Below, piece after piece: positions 7,817 through 11,205 of a stretch of DNA of 11,205 nucleotides. The DNA is from Bacteroidales bacterium UBA3663 (GTDB lineage: Bacteria; Bacteroidota; Bacteroidia; Bacteroidales; UBA3663). Positions within the stretch are counted from its first letter, which is position 1; every line of letters begins with the position of its first letter. The stretch is from the NCBI GenBank assembly GCA_002373755.1, contig DFJU01000114.1:1-11205 (forward strand), read 5' to 3'. A program made the translations under genes and the position numbers. The notes below the pieces were generated by a model that worked only from the letters and a program-made list of their open reading frames with translations, made no database searches and was not told the DNA's origin.

Positions 7817-7837
7817 AACACTTTTCCCGTACCTTTG
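7806..7837 (+). promoter_or_regulatory. Predicted Bacteroidota promoter for the EEP-family gene
   Basis: TTTG at 7806-7809, a 20-nt spacer and TACCTTTG at 7830-7837 give a full match to the Bacteroidota -33/-7 consensus. Transcription should start near 7843, about 57 nt before the chosen ATG at 7900. Confidence 0.7.
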
Positions 7838-7899
7838 CGCGCACATTTGCAGACGGCCTCGACGGCTGTCTTTTCTTAACCTCAAAAATGACATCGAAC

Positions 7900-9030
7900 A
7901 TGAAAAAAATGAAATGGTTACTGGCTGCGGCAATGATTTTTCTCATATCTTCATGCGCCAGCAAAAAGACAATCACAACTACGACAGAGAAACAGATTGC
8001 AGCCTATGCAGTCGGATTCTACAACCTCGAAAACCTGTTCGACACCGTACACGCCGAGGGCAAAAAGGACTTCGACTTCCTGCCCGACGGTTCGTACAAG
8101 TGGAACACCCTGAAGTATGAATCGAAGCTGAAGAACATGTCGATGGTGCTGTCGGAAATGGGCACGAACAAGATCAAGGCCGGACTCGCCGTGTGCGGCG
8201 TGAGCGAGGTGGAGAACCGCAAGGTGCTCGATGACCTGCTGCAACAGGAATCGCTACGCGACCGCAAGTGGCGTGTGATGCACTTTCCAAGCCCCGACCG
8301 TCGTGGTGTCGGCTGCGGCCTGTTCTACAACCCGCGTTTCTTCACCCTCGAAGATTCGCTCTACGTCTATTGCATCTTCCCCAACGACTCGACATCACAG
8401 CAGCCAGTCGGCTTCACGCAAGGCGACGACAACGTCATCAAACCGACCCCACTCTATGGCGACACGACACGCATCACGCGCGGATTCCTTGTCGGCATCG
8501 GACGTCTGGCCGGTGAGCGCATGGCAATCATCGTCAACCACTGGCCAAGCCGCTTCTCTCCGAGCGAGACGCGCGAGGAGGCCGGCCGACAGGTCTATGC
8601 GCTGAAAGAGGCTCTGCTACGTCAATATCCGGGCATCAAAATCGTGATTGAAGGCGACTTGAACGACGATCCGAACAACAAATCGGTGACCGAAGGGCTG
8701 AAGGCCGTATCTGAGACGAGCGACGTGCGCGACGAACATTCGCTCTACAATCCGTGGTACAACATGCTCTACAAGACTGGCCAGGGCACGCTGATGTATC
8801 AGGGCAAATGGAACTTGTTCGACCAGATCATCATCTCGGGCAACCTCATCAACGGCAGCGACTATTCGACCCTCACTTTCCGCTCGAACGAGGTCTTCCT
8901 GCGCGACTATCTGATTCAGCAGGATGGCAAATACAAGGGTTCTCCTCTGCGCACCACCGCCGGCGGCTCTTGGCTGAACGGCTTCTCCGATCACTTGCCG
9001 ACAGTGATATATCTGGTGAAGGAGAAGTAA
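7900..9030 (+). CDS. Endonuclease/exonuclease/phosphatase (EEP) family lipoprotein
   Basis: I chose the ATG at 7900 (376 aa) because it gives a basic n-region (MKKMK) directly before the hydrophobic core and the lipobox LISSC (lipidated Cys19). An in-frame ATG at 7888 would add four residues. The mature protein has the EEP (DNase I-like) motifs in order: FYNLENLFD (Asn42), VSEVEN (Glu103/105), SPDRRGVG, VNHWPSR (His214), EGDLNDDP (Asp253, Asn255) and the closing FSDHLP (Asp364, His365). These are the metal-binding and catalytic residues of DNase I-type phosphodiesterases, so the protein is probably active. The substrate could be nucleic acid or a phosphoester; the nuclease-containing operon opposite favours nucleic acid. 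The residues after the Cys are ASKK rather than acidic, suggesting a periplasm-facing lipoprotein. It is transcribed alone from a divergent promoter and ends at a strong hairpin. Confidence 0.92.
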   Translation: MKKMKWLLAAAMIFLISSCASKKTITTTTEKQIAAYAVGFYNLENLFDTVHAEGKKDFDFLPDGSYKWNTLKYESKLKNMSMVLSEMGTNKIKAGLAVCGVSEVENRKVLDDLLQQESLRDRKWRVMHFPSPDRRGVGCGLFYNPRFFTLEDSLYVYCIFPNDSTSQQPVGFTQGDDNVIKPTPLYGDTTRITRGFLVGIGRLAGERMAIIVNHWPSRFSPSETREEAGRQVYALKEALLRQYPGIKIVIEGDLNDDPNNKSVTEGLKAVSETSDVRDEHSLYNPWYNMLYKTGQGTLMYQGKWNLFDQIIISGNLINGSDYSTLTFRSNEVFLRDYLIQQDGKYKGSPLRTTAGGSWLNGFSDHLPTVIYLVKEK

Positions 9031-9065
9031 ATAAGATTCATCGGACACACAAAAAAAACGAAAAA

Positions 9066-9106
9066 CGATGCACGTTGCCAAGTCGAACAACGTGCATCGC
9101 TTTTTT
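9066..9106. terminator. Strong hairpin terminator, probably bidirectional
   Basis: A perfect 12-bp stem (CGATGCACGTTG at 9066-9077 with CAACGTGCATCG at 9088-9099) and a 10-nt loop are followed by TTTTTT at 9101-9106. The A-rich run at 9051-9065 supplies a U tract for the minus strand, where the Feo operon ends at 9134. It should serve both convergent transcripts. Confidence 0.88.
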
Positions 9107-9133
9107 ATGTGAATACGAAATCGGTTCTGAGGC

Positions 9134-9295
9134 CTACCGCGAAGCTCCACTTTTCCGCAAACCGCACTTCGACTCGCCGCAGCAGTTGCACGAGCCGCAA
9201 CCGGGGTTCCGGCGGTTCTTGCGCACGATGTAGGCCACCGTCCACACGAAGGCTGCCAACACCAGAATCAAGAGGAGTACACTTTGCCAATTCAT
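9134..9295 (-). CDS. FeoB-associated Cys-rich membrane protein
   Basis: The 53-aa protein has one N-terminal membrane helix (WQSVLLLILVLAAFVWTVAYIV, about residues 3-24), a basic stretch (RKNRR) and a cysteine cluster (CGSCNCC at 33-39, then Cys44). This is the layout of the FeoB-associated Cys-rich membrane protein family. It starts 4 nt after the FeoB stop, so the two are almost certainly co-translated. The start at 9295 puts the helix directly at the N-terminus; longer in-frame starts would overlap feoB. Family members are assumed to assist ferrous iron uptake through metal binding by the cysteines, but the mechanism is not established. Confidence 0.88.
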   Translation of the reverse strand: MNWQSVLLLILVLAAFVWTVAYIVRKNRRNPGCGSCNCCGESKCGLRKSGASR

Positions 9296-9299
9296 AACG

Positions 9300-11205
9300 T
9301 CAGAAAAAGAGTGAAGCGAGCCAAGCGACCAACCAGGCCACAAGACATTGCAGACAGACAATGAAAATCGCGTAGCGGTTGCCCAATTCGCGACGGATGG
9401 CAGCTACGGCGGCCACACATGGCGTGTAGAGCAGGCAGAAAACCATCAGGGCGACCGCAGCCGAAGTCGTAAGCATCTCGTTGATAGGAACGCCGGCCGA
9501 CAATGTCTCGATGGTGCTCACAACGCTCTCCTTGGCCATGAATCCGCTCACCAAAGCCGTCGTGATGCGCCAGTCGCCGAAGCCCAACGGAGCGAAAATC
9601 GGCGAAACCCATCCGGCAACAATGGCCAATATCGACTGGTTGCCCGACGGATCGACCATCTGCAAGCGGAAATCGAAGTTCTGCAGAAACCAGATGACAA
9701 TCGAAGCGGCAAAAATCACGGTGAAGGCACGCTGCACGAAGTCGCGGGTCTTGTCCCAAAGCAGGTGGCCGACGTTTTTCGCGCCCGGCATACGGTAGTT
9801 CGGCAATTCCATCACAAACGGCACGGCCTCGCCCTTCAGCACGGTCAATTTGGCCACAACAGCCACGACGACACCGACAGCAATGCCCAGCACATAAAGA
9901 CCGACCATCGCCAGCCAAGCCGCATCGCCGAAGAACGGCTCGGCAATGAAGGCGTAGATGGCGACCTTGGCCGTACAGCTCATGAACGGCGTGAGCATGA
10001 TGGTGAGGCGGCGGTCACGCTCGGACGGCAATGTGCGCGATGCCATGACCGACGGCACCGAACAGCCGAATCCGATGAGCATCGGCACGATGCTGCGGCC
10101 TGACAGACCGATGCGTCGCAACAGACGGTCGGTCACGAAGGCAATGCGCGCCATGTAGCCGCTATCTTCCAACATGCTCAGGAAGAAGAAGAGCAGCACG
10201 ATGAGCGGCACGAAACTGAGCACCGAACCGCATCCTGCAAATGCGCCGTCGATGATGAGGCTGTGAACCGCGTCGTTAATGTTCCAGCTTGTCAGCAGGC
10301 TGTCGGTTGCCGCGGTCAGTTGTTCGATGCCGCCTTCAAGCAGCTCCTGCAACCACGCGCCGACGCTCTCGAACGTCAGGTAAAACACTGCGCTGATGAT
10401 GAGCAGGAACGATGGCAACGCAGTCCAGCGGCCAGTCAGCACGCGGTCGATGGCCAAACTGCGCACGTGTTCGCGGCTGCGTCGTGGCTTGATGACGGTC
10501 TGATGGCACAGTCGCCGGATGAAGCTGAAACGCATGTCGGCCATTGCTGCTGCGGCATCGAGACCTCGCTCCTGCTCCAGCTGCTGCACGATGTGGCCGA
10601 TGGTTTCCAGCTCGTTCTGGCTGAGCTGCAATGCATCGATCACCAGCTTGTCGCCCTCGACCACCTTGCTCGCGGCAAAACGGAGCGGGATGTGGGCAGC
10701 CTCGGCATGGTCTTCGATGAGGTGCATCACGGCATGGAGGCAACGATGCACGGCACCGCCATGCTCCTGCGGACTGCAAAAATCCTGTCGACGCGGACCC
10801 TCCTGAAAGTGCGCTACGTGGATTGCGTGGCTCACGAGTTCCTCAATGCCTTCATTCTTGGCGGCTGAAATCGGCACCACAGGAATGCCGAGAGCCTCCT
10901 CCATCTCGTTGATTCTCACTGCGCCGCCATTGCCCTTCAACTCGTCCATCATGTTGAGCGCAAGCACCATCGGGATTCCCAATTCCATCAACTGCATCGT
11001 GAGGTAAAGGTTGCGTTCTATGTTGGTGCTATCGACGATGTTGATGATGCCCTGCGGACGTTCGTTCAAGATGAAGTTGCGCGACACGATTTCCTCGCTC
11101 GTATAGGGCGACAGGCTGTAGATGCCCGGCAAATCGACCACATCGCTTTCGGGATGCCCCTTGATTGCGCCGCTCTTCCTGTCGACCGTCACGCCGGGGA
11201 AGTTG
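9300..11205 (-). CDS. feoB: Ferrous iron transporter FeoB (5' end outside window)
   Basis: The frame is open to the right edge and its N-terminus is missing. The first visible residues, NFPGVTVDRK, are the G2 region of the FeoB GTPase, so a GTG at 11192 is internal. The G3 DLPG (about visible residues 24-27), G4 NMMD (84-87) and G5 SAAK (113-116) motifs follow. A helical soluble region links to the membrane domain. That part contains both Gate signatures: GCSVPSVMASRT, with the conserved GC.VP of the iron pathway, and MSCTAKVAIYAF. A later GFMAKESVVSTIETL motif and a C-terminal hydrophobic tail follow, and about 634 residues are visible. FeoB is an inner-membrane, nucleotide-driven Fe(II) importer. 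In Bacteroidota it is often fused to FeoA at the N-terminus, which cannot be judged here. No frameshift or missing motif is seen. Confidence 0.97.
   Translation of the reverse strand, partial: NFPGVTVDRKSGAIKGHPESDVVDLPGIYSLSPYTSEEIVSRNFILNERPQGIINIVDSTNIERNLYLTMQLMELGIPMVLALNMMDELKGNGGAVRINEMEEALGIPVVPISAAKNEGIEELVSHAIHVAHFQEGPRRQDFCSPQEHGGAVHRCLHAVMHLIEDHAEAAHIPLRFAASKVVEGDKLVIDALQLSQNELETIGHIVQQLEQERGLDAAAAMADMRFSFIRRLCHQTVIKPRRSREHVRSLAIDRVLTGRWTALPSFLLIISAVFYLTFESVGAWLQELLEGGIEQLTAATDSLLTSWNINDAVHSLIIDGAFAGCGSVLSFVPLIVLLFFFLSMLEDSGYMARIAFVTDRLLRRIGLSGRSIVPMLIGFGCSVPSVMASRTLPSERDRRLTIMLTPFMSCTAKVAIYAFIAEPFFGDAAWLAMVGLYVLGIAVGVVVAVVAKLTVLKGEAVPFVMELPNYRMPGAKNVGHLLWDKTRDFVQRAFTVIFAASIVIWFLQNFDFRLQMVDPSGNQSILAIVAGWVSPIFAPLGFGDWRITTALVSGFMAKESVVSTIETLSAGVPINEMLTTSAAVALMVFCLLYTPCVAAVAAIRRELGNRYAIFIVCLQCLVAWLVAWLASLFF

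Noticed and set aside
7638..7904. 14-bp direct repeat (ACATCGAACATGAA) at 7638-7651 and 7891-7904
   Set aside because: The second copy overlaps the start codon region of the EEP gene, and the first lies in the receptor leader on the same strand. No flanking symmetry or mobile element features are present, so it is probably coincidence.
11190..11192. GTG as the feoB start codon
   Set aside because: Upstream codons in the same frame encode NFPG, the conserved sequence before the FeoB G2 motif, so the gene continues past the window edge.

Overview
The window comes from a member of the Bacteroidota, most likely the order Bacteroidales, with moderately high GC. Four things suggest this. The two promoters in the divergent intergenic region fit the Bacteroidota pattern (TTTG or TTG, about 20 nt, then TAnnTTTG). 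Shine-Dalgarno sequences are absent before the starts. The genes include a TonB-dependent receptor family paired with DUF5689 and DUF6359-like lipoproteins. At the left edge is a membrane-anchored AraC-type regulator. Genus cannot be set from the sequence alone.

Layout, left to right. (1) The 3' end of a regulator with a transmembrane segment and an AraC-type DNA-binding domain (1-477, +). It meets the next operon at a shared, probably bidirectional terminator (506-541). (2) A four-gene minus-strand operon read from 7598 down to 547: a TonB-dependent receptor, a DUF5689 lipoprotein, a lipoprotein with two DUF6359-like OB-fold repeats and a choice-of-anchor-J-like end, and a DRGH-type DNA/RNA non-specific endonuclease lipoprotein. 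(3) A divergent control region (7599-7887) with two facing promoters, a candidate operator and a possible small leader ORF. (4) A plus-strand lipoprotein of the endonuclease/exonuclease/phosphatase (EEP) family (7900-9030), ended by a strong hairpin (9066-9106) that can also serve the convergent operon. (5) The 3' part of a ferrous iron operon on the minus strand: most of FeoB (cut by the right edge) and a 53-aa FeoB-associated Cys-rich membrane protein.

The central block reads as one system. Two different secreted nucleases flank an outer-membrane receptor, and two lipoproteins carry OB-fold-type domains that could bind nucleic acid. The simplest model is capture of extracellular nucleic acid at the cell surface, cutting by the NUC-type nuclease, TonB-driven import of fragments, and further hydrolysis by the EEP enzyme. 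The nuclease assignments are firm. The overall nucleic-acid scavenging role is inference from domain content and gene order. The receptor is odd: it has a lipoprotein signal peptide and about 200 residues of Ala/Ser/Thr/Glu-rich sequence before its plug region.
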